Below, in pieces: positions 33,355-44,195 of a DNA stretch of 64,000 nucleotides (positions within the stretch are counted from its first letter, which is position 1; each line of letters begins with the position of its first letter). The DNA lies in the NCBI RefSeq assembly GCF_002139935.1, contig NZ_CP015578.1, positions 1,488,001-1,552,000 of the forward strand, written 5' to 3'. The notes under the pieces are model-generated. The model was not told where the DNA came from. It ran no database searches and was given only the letters and a program-made list of their open reading frames with translations. The translations under genes were made by a program, and so were the position numbers. The DNA is from Campylobacter lanienae NCTC 13004 (GTDB lineage Bacteria; Campylobacterota; Campylobacteria; Campylobacterales; Campylobacteraceae).

Positions 33355-34116
33355 TTAGCTAACGCTACTTAAAATTTCAGCCTTGCCATTTATCACAGCT
33401 ACGCAGTGCTCATAATGGCTAGTTCGCATACCATCTACGCTAGTAACAGTCCATTTGTCTGCGGCAATCTTTGGGGTGCCATCTTTTTGACAAATCATCG
33501 GCTCGATACAAAAGACCATACCATTTCTAATCTTTGGCCCAGCTTTTGGGGTTGTCCCTTCTAAATAATTTGGAATTTCAGGCTCTTCATGTGGTTTGCG
33601 ACCTATACCATGACCACAAAAGCCCTTCAAAGGCACATACCCACGAGATAGTATAAATTGCTCCAACTTATAGCATAACTCTTTAAAATGCATACCGACC
33701 CTAATCTCATCAATAGCATAATACAAGGCATCTTTGCTACAAGCTATCAAATCTTCATCGCTTTTTGAGATATTGCCTACTGGATATGTCCTAGCACTAT
33801 CACCAAAAAATCCATTTAAATTTGAACCGATATCAACTGAAACTATATCGCCATCTTGTAAAATATAGCCATTTGGAATTCCATGAATCACAACCTCATT
33901 TACGCTGATACAAGCTGTATTTGGAAAGCCGTAAAGTCCTTTAAAAGCGGGTTTAGCCCCAGCAGAAACTATCATATCTTCGCAAATTTTGTCAATTTCA
34001 AGTAGCGAAATTCCAGGCTTAATAATAGTATGGAGATGATCTAGAGTAGCTGCGACTATCTTATTAGCCGCACGCATACTCTCTATCTCTTTTGGAGTTT
34101 TTATACCTATAGCCAT
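33355..34116 (-). CDS. map: Methionine aminopeptidase
   Basis: A 253-aa type I enzyme removing the initiator Met from nascent proteins. The metal ligands lie in DIGSNLNGFFGD, GHGIGRKPHEEPEIPN and CIEPM. I chose the ATG at 34116, which overlaps the secY stop region; a GTG at 34134 in secY is less likely. Order secY-map-infA is ancestral. Confidence 0.95.
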   Translation of the reverse strand: MAIGIKTPKEIESMRAANKIVAATLDHLHTIIKPGISLLEIDKICEDMIVSAGAKPAFKGLYGFPNTACISVNEVVIHGIPNGYILQDGDIVSVDIGSNLNGFFGDSARTYPVGNISKSDEDLIACSKDALYYAIDEIRVGMHFKELCYKLEQFILSRGYVPLKGFCGHGIGRKPHEEPEIPNYLEGTTPKAGPKIRNGMVFCIEPMICQKDGTPKIAADKWTVTSVDGMRTSHYEHCVAVINGKAEILSSVS

Positions 34117-34117
34117 T

Positions 34118-35380
34118 TTATAGCCCAACCGCACTTAGAGTTTGATATTTACTCATATAGACTTGAGCTTCTATCTTTCTCATCGTATCAAGTGCTACTT
34201 GCACCACAATCAATACAGATGTACCACCAAAGTAGAATGGCACTCCCATAAATTTAACTAAAACCCAAGGCAAAGTAGATATAAGACCAAGATATATAGA
34301 ACCAGTCAAGGTAAGCCTACTAGCTACTTCGTTTAAGAAATTAGCCGTGCTCTCACCAGGTCTGACACCAGGGATAAATCCGCCTTGTCTTTTTAAATTT
34401 TCGCTTATATCTTTTGCATTAAATGTAATGGAGGCATAAAAATATGCAAAAAATAGAATAAACAAAAATGTTAAAATATTGAAAAAATAGCTATTTGGAT
34501 TTAAAAAATCATTGATAGCTACTATAAACTCATTTGTACTTGCTTGTAAAATTGTCCCTGGGAACATCAAAATAGCACTAGCAAAAATCGGTGGAATAAC
34601 ACCACTTAAATTTACTTTAATAGGGATGTAATTCATTATTCTCTTATTTTGATTTTGCATAACAGTTTTACGAGAATATGAAATTGGCACCCTTCTTTCG
34701 CCCATCTCTACATATATTACCACACCAACAGTAGCTAGGATAATCAAAGCAATTGCTATAACTACTAAGAAATTTAACTCGCCGGTATTGACTAGATCAA
34801 TTGTCCCTCCAATAGCACTTGGAATACCACTTACTATACCAGCAAAGATTATAAGACTGATACCATTACCAATACCTCTTTGAGTGATCTGCTCACCTAT
34901 CCACATAAGTAGCATTGTGCCAGTTAGCATAGATACGCAGCTAATTCCGATAAATAAATTCATATCTATCATTATCGCACTAGATCCATCTTTACCAGTT
35001 AGGCTTTGTAATCCGATGCTTACTCCTATAGCTTGTATCACGGTAATTACGATAGTAGCATAGCGGATAATTTGCATATATTTTTGCATACCATCACGCT
35101 CTTTTTTCATCTTGCCTAAATTTGGAAATGTAGCAGCTAAAAGCTCCATAATAATTGAAGCAGTGATATAAGGCATAATGCCTAGCGAAATAATGCTTAA
35201 ACGCTCAGCAGCGCCGCCGCTAAACATATTAAACATACCAAGTGCATTTGAGCTATTTGAAGTAAAAAATTCCCTAATAACATCAATATTTACACCAGGT
35301 ACTGGCACATAAGCCAGCACCCTGTAAGCAAACAAAAATCCAAGCGTAATTAATATCTTGTTGATTAATGCTCTGTTCAT
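34118..35380 (-). CDS. secY: Preprotein translocase subunit SecY
   Basis: A 420-aa ten-helix inner-membrane channel of the Sec system. The first membrane segment is at about 10-30, with a conserved YVPVPGVNI plug-region loop. The C-terminal cytoplasmic loop QGGFIPGVRPGE docks ribosomes and SecA. Its ATG overlaps the rplO stop by one base. Confidence 0.96.
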   Translation of the reverse strand: MNRALINKILITLGFLFAYRVLAYVPVPGVNIDVIREFFTSNSSNALGMFNMFSGGAAERLSIISLGIMPYITASIIMELLAATFPNLGKMKKERDGMQKYMQIIRYATIVITVIQAIGVSIGLQSLTGKDGSSAIMIDMNLFIGISCVSMLTGTMLLMWIGEQITQRGIGNGISLIIFAGIVSGIPSAIGGTIDLVNTGELNFLVVIAIALIILATVGVVIYVEMGERRVPISYSRKTVMQNQNKRIMNYIPIKVNLSGVIPPIFASAILMFPGTILQASTNEFIVAINDFLNPNSYFFNILTFLFILFFAYFYASITFNAKDISENLKRQGGFIPGVRPGESTANFLNEVASRLTLTGSIYLGLISTLPWVLVKFMGVPFYFGGTSVLIVVQVALDTMRKIEAQVYMSKYQTLSAVGL

Positions 35381-35781
35381 TAGCTATTTCCAGTTGCCTT
35401 TATATTCTCATCTTTTATTTTACTTGCTAAATCTTTAGCACCAGCACCAATGAGTTTAACCTTTTTAATGCTGTTTGAGAATTTATGTACTGTTTTAAGA
35501 GTATCTAGCGTAATTTCGCTTAACTCTTTAATAGCAGGATTTCTATCAACGCTAATCGCATATGGTTTTTCAAATTTAGAAGTAAAGCCTACTTTTGGCA
35601 GTCTTCTTTGAAGTGGTTGTTGGCCACCTTCAAAGCCTCTTTTTTCGTTATAACCTTTTCTAGCTGTTTGACCCTTGCCACCTTTTGTAGCCGTTTTACC
35701 CCAGCCACTACCTTGACCACGACCGATTCTTTTAGTATTGCGAGTTGAGCCAGCAGCTTTTTGTAAATTTTCTAGTCCCAT
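35380..35781 (-). CDS. rplO: 50S ribosomal protein L15
   Basis: A 133-aa L15 with a Gly-rich N-terminal extension ([19 protein letters not shown]). It directly follows rpsE: rpmD (L30) is absent, as is typical for Campylobacterota. Confidence 0.96.
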   Translation of the reverse strand: MGLENLQKAAGSTRNTKRIGRGQGSGWGKTATKGGKGQTARKGYNEKRGFEGGQQPLQRRLPKVGFTSKFEKPYAISVDRNPAIKELSEITLDTLKTVHKFSNSIKKVKLIGAGAKDLASKIKDENIKATGNS

Positions 35782-35790
35782 GCTCTCTCC

Positions 35791-36234
35791 TTAACCTTTT
35801 AGCATACTTAATGCTTTAATTGTAGCACGAACGACATTTGCAGAGTTGTTTGAACCAAGAGATTTAGTAAGTATATTTTTGATACCTGCCAACTCTACAA
35901 CTGGACGAGCACCACCACCAGCGATAACTCCGGTACCTTCGCTAGCTGGTTTTAGCAAGATTCTACTTGCGTTATATTTAACTTCAACATCATGTGGAAT
36001 GGTACTACCTTTGAGTTTTACCTCTACGATATTTTTAAAGGCATCATCAGTAGCTTTTCTCATCGCATCTGGCACCTCTTTGGCTTTACCAAATCCGAAT
36101 CCAACACGACCTTTTTTATCACCTACAACAACAAGAGCTGTAAATCTAAATCTTCTACCGCCTTTTACAACCTTAGTAACACGACCGATATCGACGATTA
36201 CTTCTTCAAATTCTTCTCTATTATACTTTTCCAT
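35791..36234 (-). CDS. rpsE: 30S ribosomal protein S5
   Basis: A 147-aa S5 with the dsRNA-binding-like domain (about 6-70) and the C-terminal S5 domain. I chose the ATG at 36234, 6 bases after AGGA, rather than the TTG at 36240. Confidence 0.96.
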   Translation of the reverse strand: MEKYNREEFEEVIVDIGRVTKVVKGGRRFRFTALVVVGDKKGRVGFGFGKAKEVPDAMRKATDDAFKNIVEVKLKGSTIPHDVEVKYNASRILLKPASEGTGVIAGGGARPVVELAGIKNILTKSLGSNNSANVVRATIKALSMLKG

Positions 36235-36248
36235 CAACAATCCTTGCG

Positions 36249-36605
36249 TTATAGCTTAATGCCATTTTCTCTTAGAGCTTCAGCAAATGCTGCAACTACA
36301 CCATGATAAAGATAGCCATTTCTATCAAATACCGCTTCTTTAATTCCAGCTTTTTCTAGTTTTGCAGCAATATCTTTAGCCAGCACTGCCGCACCGGCTT
36401 TATTTGCTTTTATGCCTAGTTTTCTACCATCACTAGCACAAAGCGTAGTAGCGTTGATATCTTCTATCGCTTGGACATATAGAGTTCTATTAGATTTGAA
36501 TATAGAAATTCTAGGGCAAGACGCAGTACCGCTAATTTTAGCTCTTATTCTTCTTTTTCTCTTAATTCTTAGAGATAATTTTCTTTTTAATACATTTGCT
36601 ACCAT
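36249..36605 (-). CDS. rplR: 50S ribosomal protein L18
   Basis: A 118-aa 5S-rRNA-binding protein ending in the conserved [19 protein letters not shown]. It lies between rplF and rpsE, as in E. coli. Confidence 0.96.
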   Translation of the reverse strand: MVANVLKRKLSLRIKRKRRIRAKISGTASCPRISIFKSNRTLYVQAIEDINATTLCASDGRKLGIKANKAGAAVLAKDIAAKLEKAGIKEAVFDRNGYLYHGVVAAFAEALRENGIKL

Positions 36606-36614
36606 TGCTTACCC

Positions 36615-37151
36615 TTATTTCTTAGATGTTTTACCGGCTTTGCGGATTATGCGCTCTTCAACATATTTGACACCTTTGCCTTTGTAAGGTTCTGGTGGTC
36701 TAAAGCCTCTTACTTCAGCTGCTACTTGGCCTACTACTTGTTTATCGCTACCTTTAATTGTGATAATGTTTTTCTCAACACTTACTTCTACACCTTCAGG
36801 AAGCTCATAATTAATAGGGTGAGAAAAGCCTAATGCTAACTCTAATACTTTACCTTTTGCCGCAGCTTTATAACCAACACCATTGATCTCTAACTGTCTA
36901 GTAAATCCAGCAGTTAAGCCAATTACTATATTATTAGCCAAAGCACGATATGTACCCCAGTAGGCTCTGCTTTGTCTATCATCGCCTTTGCTAGCAAAAG
37001 TGATAAGACCATCTTTAACTTCTACATTGACATTGCCTTTAGTGTCTAGTTCTTTAGTAGCGTTGCCCTTTTTAAACACTAAAACTGCACCATTTAAACT
37101 AACATCTAAACCGCTTGGGATAGATATTGGCTGTTTTCCAATTCTTGACAT
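36615..37151 (-). CDS. rplF: 50S ribosomal protein L6
   Basis: A 178-aa two-domain L6 with the C-terminal signature [11 protein letters not shown]. It follows rpsH after an unusually long gap of 103 bases that holds a terminator-like hairpin. Confidence 0.97.
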   Translation of the reverse strand: MSRIGKQPISIPSGLDVSLNGAVLVFKKGNATKELDTKGNVNVEVKDGLITFASKGDDRQSRAYWGTYRALANNIVIGLTAGFTRQLEINGVGYKAAAKGKVLELALGFSHPINYELPEGVEVSVEKNIITIKGSDKQVVGQVAAEVRGFRPPEPYKGKGVKYVEERIIRKAGKTSKK

Positions 37152-37218
37152 ATTTTTCCTTTTTACTTGTCTAGGGTATTTCTACGCTATGCGAATGGAT
37201 ACCCAATACCATAAAAAG

Positions 37219-37247
37219 ATTAGCCTTTCAAATTTAAAAAGGCTAAT
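37219..37247 (-). terminator. Terminator-like hairpin between rpsH and rplF
   Basis: A perfect 10-bp stem (ATTAGCCTTT/AAAGGCTAAT) with a nine-base loop is followed on the minus strand by CTTTTTA. This is the form of an intrinsic terminator or attenuator, yet it lies inside the spc operon. Confidence 0.6.
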
Positions 37248-37254
37248 TCCACTC

Positions 37255-37650
37255 TTACCAAACTGTACAAAGCACCTCACCGCCAACACCAGCTTTGTGT
37301 GCTTCATCATTGCTTAAAACACCTTTACTTGTGCTAACGATAATTGTCCCATAACCATTTTTAAATCTTTTAATCTCATCTTTGCCTTGATAAACTCTAC
37401 GGCCTGGTTTTGAAACTCTTTTTAGCTCATTGATAACACTTCTACCACGCTCGTCATATTTTAAAACTACATTAATGAATTTTTTATTATTCTCTTCAAT
37501 AACATTGTAGCTTTCAATATAACCTTTTTGTGCTAGAATTTTTAAAGTCGCCTCAACAACATTTGAGTGTAGAAGTTGAGTAGTCTCTAATCTTCTCATA
37601 GCCGCATTTCTAATGCGTGTTAATCCATCTGAAATTAAATCATTTATCAT
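37255..37650 (-). CDS. rpsH: 30S ribosomal protein S8
   Basis: A 131-aa S8 beginning [16 protein letters not shown], ending in the conserved GGEVLCTVW. In E. coli, S8 represses the spc operon. Confidence 0.97.
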   Translation of the reverse strand: MINDLISDGLTRIRNAAMRRLETTQLLHSNVVEATLKILAQKGYIESYNVIEENNKKFINVVLKYDERGRSVINELKRVSKPGRRVYQGKDEIKRFKNGYGTIIVSTSKGVLSNDEAHKAGVGGEVLCTVW

Positions 37651-37660
37651 CTTGCTTCCC

Positions 37661-37846
37661 TTACCAACTTGCTTTTTTAAGACCTGGTATTAGTCCTTCG
37701 TTAGCCATTTTTCTTAGGCACACACGGCAAATTCCAAAATCTTTATAAACAGAGTGTGGGCGACCACAAATTTGACATCTAGTGTATCCACGCACGCTAA
37801 ATTTAGGTTTGCGTGCTGCTTTTGCTATCATTGATTTTTTTGCCAT
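37661..37846 (-). CDS. rpsN: 30S ribosomal protein S14, zinc-binding type (type Z)
   Basis: A 61-aa S14 with four zinc cysteines C24, C27, C40 and C43. The correct start is [11 protein letters not shown] at 37846, two bases after the rplE stop; a longer frame to 37909 runs into rplE and is rejected. Confidence 0.95.
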   Translation of the reverse strand: MAKKSMIAKAARKPKFSVRGYTRCQICGRPHSVYKDFGICRVCLRKMANEGLIPGLKKASW

Positions 37847-37847
37847 A

Positions 37848-38390
37848 TTACTTTCCTTTTGCAAATGGAATGCCAAAGAGTTCAAGTAGCTTGAACGCTT
37901 GTTTGTCATCGTTAGTTGTTGTAACTATAGTTATATTCATACCATGTGTTCTTAGAATTTGATCAAATACAACTTCTGGAAACATTAGTTGTTCATTTAA
38001 ACCAAAGTTATAATTACCACGACCATCAAATCCATCTCTAGGCAAACCACGGAAGTCTTTTACCCTAGGAAGTGCGATGCTAATTAGTTTATCTAAGAAT
38101 GCATACATTTGCTCTTTTCTTAGAGTTACTTTTATACCCACTGGGAAGCCTTCTCTTACTTTAAAGCCAGCAACTGATTTTTTAGCATTTGTAACAACTG
38201 CTTTTTGGCCGGCTATTAAAGATATTGTATCAGCCATATTTTGAAGTAATTTTTGATCCTTAGCACCCTCGCCAGCTCCGACGCTAATCACAATTTTTTC
38301 AATCGCTGGAATAAGCATAGGATTTTTGATATCAAATTCTTTAACCAAAGCCGGTTTAATACTCTCTGCGTATTTAGTTTTTAATCTCAT
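37848..38390 (-). CDS. rplE: 50S ribosomal protein L5
   Basis: A 180-aa 5S-rRNA-binding protein with the family's [14 protein letters not shown] and [20 protein letters not shown] stretches. It lies 2 bases after rplX. Confidence 0.97.
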   Translation of the reverse strand: MRLKTKYAESIKPALVKEFDIKNPMLIPAIEKIVISVGAGEGAKDQKLLQNMADTISLIAGQKAVVTNAKKSVAGFKVREGFPVGIKVTLRKEQMYAFLDKLISIALPRVKDFRGLPRDGFDGRGNYNFGLNEQLMFPEVVFDQILRTHGMNITIVTTTNDDKQAFKLLELFGIPFAKGK

Positions 38391-38392
38391 AC

Positions 38393-38626
38393 TTAGCCCT
38401 CAACTTTGCTTACATTTGAAATATCAATAGGCATCTCTTTGCTTATAAAGCCACCATTTGGATTTTTATCACTTGGTTTTACAGCTTTTTTAGCAACTTT
38501 TACACCCTCTACTATCACTTGACCTTTTTTAGGAAGCACTGCTAAAACTTTAGCAACTTTGCCCTTATCATCACCTGCGATTACTTTTACTTCATCGCCT
38601 TTTTTGATTTTATATTTTACTGCCAT
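38393..38626 (-). CDS. rplX: 50S ribosomal protein L24
   Basis: A 77-aa KOW-motif protein ([20 protein letters not shown]), shorter than the ~104-aa E. coli protein, as in relatives. Its start overlaps the rplN stop by one base. Confidence 0.96.
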   Translation of the reverse strand: MAVKYKIKKGDEVKVIAGDDKGKVAKVLAVLPKKGQVIVEGVKVAKKAVKPSDKNPNGGFISKEMPIDISNVSKVEG

Positions 38627-38994
38627 TATAGAACCTCCGGTGCAAGAGATACGATTTTCATAAAATTCGCATATCTTACTTCTCTACCCACTGGGCCAAA
38701 TATACGAGTACCTACTGGCTCTCTTTTGTTATCAAGTATAACAGCAGCATTTTCATCAAATCTAATTAAAGATCCATTATCTCTTTGAACCTCTTTTTTA
38801 GTCCTTACTACTACTGCTTTTACCACTTGACCTTTTTTAATTTTGCCATTTGGTAGAGCTTTCTTAACTGAGCAAACGATAACATCACCTAGGCTTGCAT
38901 ATCGTCTTTTGCTACCACCTAAAACCTTTATACACATTAACTCTTTTGCGCCACTATTATCTGCTACTGCTAGTCTTGTAAAACTTTGTATCAT
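38626..38994 (-). CDS. rplN: 50S ribosomal protein L14
   Basis: A 122-aa L14 beginning [21 protein letters not shown], of normal length. It overlaps rpsQ by one base. Confidence 0.97.
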   Translation of the reverse strand: MIQSFTRLAVADNSGAKELMCIKVLGGSKRRYASLGDVIVCSVKKALPNGKIKKGQVVKAVVVRTKKEVQRDNGSLIRFDENAAVILDNKREPVGTRIFGPVGREVRYANFMKIVSLAPEVL

Positions 38995-39251
38995 TATTCA
39001 ACTCCTGTTTTCAAAACTGATTGTAAGCGGAATTTTTTTCTAGCGCTTAGCGGTCTGCACTCAACAGCTAATATAGTATCTCCCACTTTTAGTTCATTTT
39101 TCTCATCATGAACTAGATACTTTTTAAAGCGTTTTACGAATTTATGATATCTTGGGTGCATAACTCTTCTTTCAACTAATATAGTTGCAGTTTTATTCCC
39201 AGCTATCGTTACTACGACACCTTGAATTTCTCTTTTCATTTCTACTGCCAT
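38994..39251 (-). CDS. rpsQ: 30S ribosomal protein S17
   Basis: An 85-aa OB-fold protein with the core [19 protein letters not shown]. Two adjacent ATGs lie at 39254 and 39251; the second is better spaced from AGGGG. Confidence 0.95.
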   Translation of the reverse strand: MAVEMKREIQGVVVTIAGNKTATILVERRVMHPRYHKFVKRFKKYLVHDEKNELKVGDTILAVECRPLSARKKFRLQSVLKTGVE

Positions 39252-39261
39252 CATTTACCCC

Positions 39262-39447
39262 TTACTTCGCAGCACTAATTGCAGTATTGATCCTAGCGAT
39301 ATCTTTTTTAGCTTCACGGATCTCATTTGGGTTAGTTAACTGCATAGTTTTTAGCTTTTGTCTAAGTGTAAATAAAAGCACCTTTTTCTCTTTTAACAAA
39401 GCGTTAAGTTCGCTTAAATTTTTTCCACTTATATCAGTATATTTCAT
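39262..39447 (-). CDS. rpmC: 50S ribosomal protein L29
   Basis: A 61-aa two-helix protein near the peptide exit tunnel. Its first 14 bases overlap the end of rplP. Confidence 0.95.
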   Translation of the reverse strand: MKYTDISGKNLSELNALLKEKKVLLFTLRQKLKTMQLTNPNEIREAKKDIARINTAISAAK

Positions 39448-39859
39448 TTTCGCTCTCTCTTGTTACAAACTTAGTTTTAAATGGTAGTTTGTGCATAGCT
39501 AATGTCAGAGCCTCTCTAGCAAGCTCTTCAGATACTCCAGCCATTTCAAATATTATTCTACCTGGTTTAATATTCATAACCCACTCTTCAACACCGCCTT
39601 TACCTTTACCCATACGAGTTTCTAATGGTTTTTTGGTTATTGGTTTATCTGGAAATACTCTAATCCAAGTTTTAGCCTGTCTTTTAACATGACGAGTATA
39701 TGCTTGACGAGCAGATTCTATTTGACGAGAGTTGATTCTACCAGCTTCTACAGCTTTTAATCCAAATTCGCCAAGTGCTAGAGCTGTACCACGAGTTGCG
39801 TAGCCACGATTGCGGCCTTTCATCATTTTACGATATTTCGTTCTTTTTGGTAATAACAT
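39434..39859 (-). CDS. rplP: 50S ribosomal protein L16
   Basis: A 141-aa L16 beginning [19 protein letters not shown], with the conserved [13 protein letters not shown] loop. It overlaps rpsC by one base. Confidence 0.97.
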   Translation of the reverse strand: MLLPKRTKYRKMMKGRNRGYATRGTALALGEFGLKAVEAGRINSRQIESARQAYTRHVKRQAKTWIRVFPDKPITKKPLETRMGKGKGGVEEWVMNIKPGRIIFEMAGVSEELAREALTLAMHKLPFKTKFVTRESENEIY

Positions 39860-40557
39860 TATTTACCCCTTCTAGCGCGTTTTGCTTTTTTAGAAGTTGT
39901 CTCTTCACTCTTATCAGCTTGGATACCTTTTTGTAATACTTCGCCTTTAAATATCCATACTTTGACACCTATATTGCCATAAGTTGTATGCGCTTCTGCA
40001 AAACCATAGTCTATTCTAGCTCTTAAAGTATGCAAAGGCACACGACCCTCAAGATACCACTCTGTTCTAGCCATTTCAGCACCGCCTAAGCGACCTGCTA
40101 CGCTTACTTTGATACCTTTGGTGCCAGCTTTTTGAGCGCCTTGAATTACCTTTTTCATAGCACGGCGGAATGCCACACGACGCTCAAGTTGCATCGCTAC
40201 ATTTTCAGCTGCTAATTGAGCTGAGCTTCCTGCTTTACGCTCTTCTTTGATATTGATAGCTACATCTTTATTGACTAATTTAGCAACTTCTAGTCTTAAA
40301 TTTTCTACTTCGCCACCTTTTTTGCCGATGATGATACCAGGACGAGCCGCAACTACTGTAACTCTTAGTTTTTTAGCTGTTCTTTCAACTAAAATTTGGC
40401 TAACACCAGCGTAATATAGCTTAGCTTTTAGGAATTTTCTTATTTTATAGTCTTCGCCTATGTTTTCTGGAAGAGTTGCTTTTGATGGAAACCATCTAGA
40501 CTCCCAGTTTCTGTTTATACCTAGTCTAAGACCTATTGGATTAACTTTTTGTCCCAT
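39859..40557 (-). CDS. rpsC: 30S ribosomal protein S3
   Basis: A 232-aa S3 with an N-terminal KH domain ([15 protein letters not shown]) and a C-terminal domain at the mRNA entry channel. The charged tail ends [10 protein letters not shown]. It lies one base after rplV. Confidence 0.97.
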   Translation of the reverse strand: MGQKVNPIGLRLGINRNWESRWFPSKATLPENIGEDYKIRKFLKAKLYYAGVSQILVERTAKKLRVTVVAARPGIIIGKKGGEVENLRLEVAKLVNKDVAINIKEERKAGSSAQLAAENVAMQLERRVAFRRAMKKVIQGAQKAGTKGIKVSVAGRLGGAEMARTEWYLEGRVPLHTLRARIDYGFAEAHTTYGNIGVKVWIFKGEVLQKGIQADKSEETTSKKAKRARRGK

Positions 40558-40558
40558 T

Positions 40559-40897
40559 TTATGCTTCCTTCTCTGTTTTTACTGGTCTAGCTACTTCTAC
40601 TAAGATATGGCTAGTAGGTTTGCGAATTCTACTTGCGCTTCCTCTTGCTCTTGGGCGGAATCTTTTTAAGACAGGACCTGCATCTACTCTACAACTTTTC
40701 ACAACTACCTCTTCAGGCTCAAATCCGCCATTAGCTACAGCTGAGCTGATAGCATTTGCGATATATTTTGCGCCACGATTTGGCATAAAGCTAAGGCTAG
40801 CTAATGCTAATTCAGCATTCATACCTTGAACTTCATCAGCTATTAATCTAGCTTTTGTTGGAGATAGTCTGATGAATTTAATAATCGCTCTACTCAT
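40559..40897 (-). CDS. rplV: 50S ribosomal protein L22
   Basis: A 112-aa L22 whose beta-hairpin ([20 protein letters not shown]) lines the exit tunnel. Length and order are normal. Confidence 0.97.
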   Translation of the reverse strand: MSRAIIKFIRLSPTKARLIADEVQGMNAELALASLSFMPNRGAKYIANAISSAVANGGFEPEEVVVKSCRVDAGPVLKRFRPRARGSASRIRKPTSHILVEVARPVKTEKEA

Positions 40898-40906
40898 AAC
40901 TTCCCC

Positions 40907-41188
40907 TTATTTACCTATTTTTTTCTGAACAGAGCCTTTGTGACCCTTAAATGTTCTTGTTGGAGCGAATTCGCCTAGCTTGTAACCTATATGATTTTCT
41001 GTTATATATACAGGGATGAAGCTTTTGCCATTATGCACATTAAATGTCAAACCTATCATTTCAGGTGTAATTGTGCTTCTTCTTGACCAAGTTTTGATTG
41101 GTTTATTATCATTAGCGGCTTTTGCAGCGATGACTTTTTTCATTACATGGTCATCTACAAAAGGACCTTTTTTTAGCGATCTAGCCAT
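40907..41188 (-). CDS. rpsS: 30S ribosomal protein S19
   Basis: A 93-aa S19 beginning [18 protein letters not shown], with the conserved [14 protein letters not shown]. It lies between rplB and rplV. Confidence 0.97.
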   Translation of the reverse strand: MARSLKKGPFVDDHVMKKVIAAKAANDNKPIKTWSRRSTITPEMIGLTFNVHNGKSFIPVYITENHIGYKLGEFAPTRTFKGHKGSVQKKIGK

Positions 41189-41190
41189 CG

Positions 41191-42021
41191 TTATTTACCC
41201 TTTCTTCTAGAAATTATAAGTCTATCACTAGCTTTTTTACGGCGAGTTTTAGCACCTTTAGTTGGTTTGCCCCATGGAGTAACTGGGTGGCGACCTGAAT
41301 TTTTCTTACCTTCACCACCGCCGTGTGGGTGATCTACTGGGTTCATCGCACTACCTCTAGTTTGTGGGCGGATACCTCTATAGCGATTGCGACCTGCTTT
41401 ACCGATAGTTACATTTGCCCAATCTTCATTGCCAACTACGCCAACTGTAGCCATACATTCAGCTAATACTTGTCTCATCTCACCGCTTGGAAGTCTTAGG
41501 ATTACATATTTTTCTTCTTTACCCATAAGTTGAGCATATCCACCCGCACTTCTTGCCATTTGGGCACCTTTGCCTGGTTTTAGCTCGATATTATGGACGA
41601 TTGTACCAACTGGAATGCTTTTTAACTTCATAGCGTTGCCTGGTTTTATATCAAGGCCGGCTTCGGCTGCACTGATAACATCGCCTACATTTAAGCCACT
41701 AGGGCGGATAATATATCTTTTTTCGCCATCTACATATGAGATTAGAGCGATACGGCAATTTCTATTTGGATCATACTCAATAGCTTCAACCTTGCCTGGA
41801 ATTCCAAATTTACGACGCTTAAAGTCAATTATACGATATAATTTTTTAGCACCTGCTTCTTTATGGCGACTCGTGATTCTACCATTGTTATTTCTACCAG
41901 CTGCGGCAGGAATTTTAACAAGTAGGCTTCTTACGCTAGCTTTAGCTGTGATATCTTCGCTGCTAAGACTTGTCATAAATCTTCTACTTGGGGTATAAGG
42001 TTTAAAACTTCTTATTGCCAT
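41191..42021 (-). CDS. rplB: 50S ribosomal protein L2
   Basis: A 276-aa L2 near the peptidyl-transferase centre, with the conserved [13 protein letters not shown] loop near residue 226. The length is normal. Confidence 0.97.
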   Translation of the reverse strand: MAIRSFKPYTPSRRFMTSLSSEDITAKASVRSLLVKIPAAAGRNNNGRITSRHKEAGAKKLYRIIDFKRRKFGIPGKVEAIEYDPNRNCRIALISYVDGEKRYIIRPSGLNVGDVISAAEAGLDIKPGNAMKLKSIPVGTIVHNIELKPGKGAQMARSAGGYAQLMGKEEKYVILRLPSGEMRQVLAECMATVGVVGNEDWANVTIGKAGRNRYRGIRPQTRGSAMNPVDHPHGGGEGKKNSGRHPVTPWGKPTKGAKTRRKKASDRLIISRRKGK

Positions 42022-42022
42022 C

Positions 42023-42304
42023 TTATGCCTCCTGACTTGCTAGGCTTACGCCATCTGGTAATTTGACATAGAATTTTTTATAGTCGTTTCTTACGCCAAC
42101 TCTACCTCTAAAACGCTTAACTTTGCCGTCTATTCTAAGTGAATTTACTCTAAGTGGCGTTACACCAAAATACTCTCTCAATACCTCTTTTAGGCCATTT
42201 TTAGTCATTTTTGGTGAAGTTTGGATTACTACTACACCTTGTTCTTGAAGGCCAAGAGTTTTTTCTGTATATACTATAGTTTTGATATCTGTTATATCTG
42301 CCAT
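42023..42304 (-). CDS. rplW: 50S ribosomal protein L23
   Basis: A 93-aa protein at the tunnel exit, the docking site for trigger factor and SRP. It lies one base after rplB on the lower side and two bases from rplD. Confidence 0.96.
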   Translation of the reverse strand: MADITDIKTIVYTEKTLGLQEQGVVVIQTSPKMTKNGLKEVLREYFGVTPLRVNSLRIDGKVKRFRGRVGVRNDYKKFYVKLPDGVSLASQEA

Positions 42305-42306
42305 TT

Positions 42307-42921
42307 TTAGCCCTCTTTTACTATTGATTGTAGTGCTGATTTCTCTGCTATAACCGCACTATAGACTGAGACTAAATATGCATTTACTTCACTAGCATCA
42401 ATTACATAGCAATTTGCTAGGTTTCTAAATGCTAAAAGAGTCTTAGCATCAAGCTCATTTTTGATGATTAACGCATCTCTAACGCCTAGTTTTTTGATGA
42501 TAGCCGCTGCGTCTTTTGTTTTGCCACTTTCGATAGCGATGCTATCTACTGCGTAAAATTTGCCATTTGCTACTTTTTCATTTAGAGCAAATTCAAGCGC
42601 TAATCTTTTTTGTTTTTTATTAACTTTTTGATTATAATTTCTATTATTTTTAGGACCAAATGCCACAGCACCGCCAACCCAAACATTTGTTCTAGTTGAA
42701 CCAGCTCTTGCGCCACCACGGCCTTTTTGACGCCAAGGTTTTTTACCGCCACCACTTACATCTGAGCGACCTTTTGTGTGGGCTGAGTTTGCTCTCATAC
42801 TAGCAAGGTAGCTTTTGACATAGAGATATAAATTGTGCGAATTTACTTCAGCGTAACTAGCTGGAAGTTCTAATTCACTTGTTTTTTCAAATTTATCATT
42901 TAAAACTGCTATTTTACTCAT
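42307..42921 (-). CDS. rplD: 50S ribosomal protein L4
   Basis: A 204-aa L4 with the extended loop [19 protein letters not shown] reaching the tunnel. In E. coli, L4 represses the S10 operon. Its start overlaps the rplC stop by 4 bases. Confidence 0.97.
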   Translation of the reverse strand: MSKIAVLNDKFEKTSELELPASYAEVNSHNLYLYVKSYLASMRANSAHTKGRSDVSGGGKKPWRQKGRGGARAGSTRTNVWVGGAVAFGPKNNRNYNQKVNKKQKRLALEFALNEKVANGKFYAVDSIAIESGKTKDAAAIIKKLGVRDALIIKNELDAKTLLAFRNLANCYVIDASEVNAYLVSVYSAVIAEKSALQSIVKEG

Positions 42922-43496
42922 TTAACTATCCTTACTCTACCCATCGCACCATTAAATCCTGGAACTGAGCCTTTTAATACTAAAATTCCATTAGCACTAT
43001 CAAAGCTTACAACTTCGTTTTTAACGGTAGTTTTTTCATTACCATAGTGTCCGGCCATCTTTCTACCTGGTTGGACACGGCCTGGCCATTCGCAGTTACC
43101 TATAGAACCTGGTCTGCGGTGAAATCTCGAACCATGACTCGCAGGACCACCTGAAAATCCATGTCTTTTTATAACACCTTGGAAGCCTCTACCTTTTGTA
43201 TTAAAGCTAACTTTTAAAACTTTTGCTTCATTTAGTGGAGTAGTATCTAAATCCCCAGCTTCGCTATTTGCTACGCTTAGAGTCGCAAATTGGTTAAATT
43301 CACTACTTAAACCATATTTTTTTTGCTGACCTTTTATGGCTTTGTTATTTGCTTTTGTGTGTGCATAAGCTACGATAGCTCTGCTATTTTCGCCTACTTC
43401 GCATACTTTAGCTGGTAAAAGTCTAAGCAATGTAACAGGAGTGCTTGGGTTTGAGATAGTTCTGCTCATACCTATTTTTTCTACGATATATTCCAT
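42918..43496 (-). CDS. rplC: 50S ribosomal protein L3
   Basis: A 192-aa L3 with the conserved [21 protein letters not shown] loop. Two adjacent ATGs at 43499 and 43496 follow AAGGAAGAG; the second is preferred but the choice is open. Confidence 0.96.
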   Translation of the reverse strand: MEYIVEKIGMSRTISNPSTPVTLLRLLPAKVCEVGENSRAIVAYAHTKANNKAIKGQQKKYGLSSEFNQFATLSVANSEAGDLDTTPLNEAKVLKVSFNTKGRGFQGVIKRHGFSGGPASHGSRFHRRPGSIGNCEWPGRVQPGRKMAGHYGNEKTTVKNEVVSFDSANGILVLKGSVPGFNGAMGRVRIVK

Positions 43497-43514
43497 CATC
43501 TCTTCCTTTTATGC

Positions 43515-43826
43515 TTACTTGCCCATAGCGCGAACTTCGACATTAACTTCTGGAGCTAAGTCAAGCTTTGTTAGGCTATCAACTGTATCAGGCGTAGCTG
43601 CTACGATATCTAGCATACGAGCGTGAATTCTCATCTCAAATTGCTCACGAGAATCTTTATTTACATGTGGAGATTTTAACACTGTGTAGCGTTTAATCTT
43701 TGTAGGCATAGGTACTGGCCCACGAACATCGGCACCAGTGCGTTTGACAGCTTCTACGATGGCTGCAACTGTGCGGTCTAGAACTCTGTGGTCATAAGCT
43801 TTTAGCTTAAGCCTAATTCTTTCCAT
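43515..43826 (-). CDS. rpsJ: 30S ribosomal protein S10
   Basis: A 103-aa S10 (also the NusE transcription antitermination factor), beginning [19 protein letters not shown]. It is the first gene of the superoperon. Confidence 0.97.
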   Translation of the reverse strand: MERIRLKLKAYDHRVLDRTVAAIVEAVKRTGADVRGPVPMPTKIKRYTVLKSPHVNKDSREQFEMRIHARMLDIVAATPDTVDSLTKLDLAPEVNVEVRAMGK

Positions 43827-43948
43827 ATTTTTTCCTTTAAAAATAACTTATCGCTAACTTGCGACCTTTTGATATAATGCTCTTGTAGAGGCTTATAAAC
43901 AGAATCAAGCATACAAGCAAAGCTTACGCTTCTCATCAAAAGACGCGA

Positions 43949-43954
43949 ATTATA
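43949..43954 (-). promoter_or_regulatory. -10 box of the S10-spc-alpha superoperon
   Basis: TTGGGTATAAT on the minus strand lies about 123 bases before the rpsJ start, leaving a leader with room for regulation. A 68-codon frame at 43802-44008 overlaps this promoter and is not credible. Confidence 0.7.
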
Positions 43955-43970
43955 CCCAAAATAAGTTTTA

Positions 43971-44033
43971 AAATCAAATTTTAAGGCTGTTTTGTTAAAT
44001 TTTATCATATTTTTTTCCTTTTTATAAGGAATA
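43971..44033. repeat. 63-bp direct repeat, left copy
   Basis: Identical to 46332-46394 at 61 of 63 positions. It lies just upstream of the superoperon promoter. The two copies bracket a 2.3-kb decayed accessory region. Confidence 0.9.
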
Positions 44034-44165
44034 TTTTAAATATTAGAATGAAATTTAAATTTAGATAATCTATAGCATTATGTTATTATTACTAAAAGAT
44101 TGTAAAGCTAATTAAGTAATTTTTATATAACATTAAATTTATCTAATTTACAATCAAATTTTAGA

Positions 44166-44171
44166 TATAAT
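44166..44171 (+). promoter_or_regulatory. -10 box of the broken P-loop gene
   Basis: TTAGATATAAT, about 25 bases before the ATG at 44196; an AAAAAGG ribosome site follows. The promoter looks intact although the gene is broken. Confidence 0.5.
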
Positions 44172-44195
44172 TAACATAAATTAAAAAGGTAATTA

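Noticed and set aside
43802-44008. 68-codon frame upstream of rpsJ
   Set aside because: It overlaps the rpsJ start and the superoperon promoter, and part of it is the 63-bp repeat.
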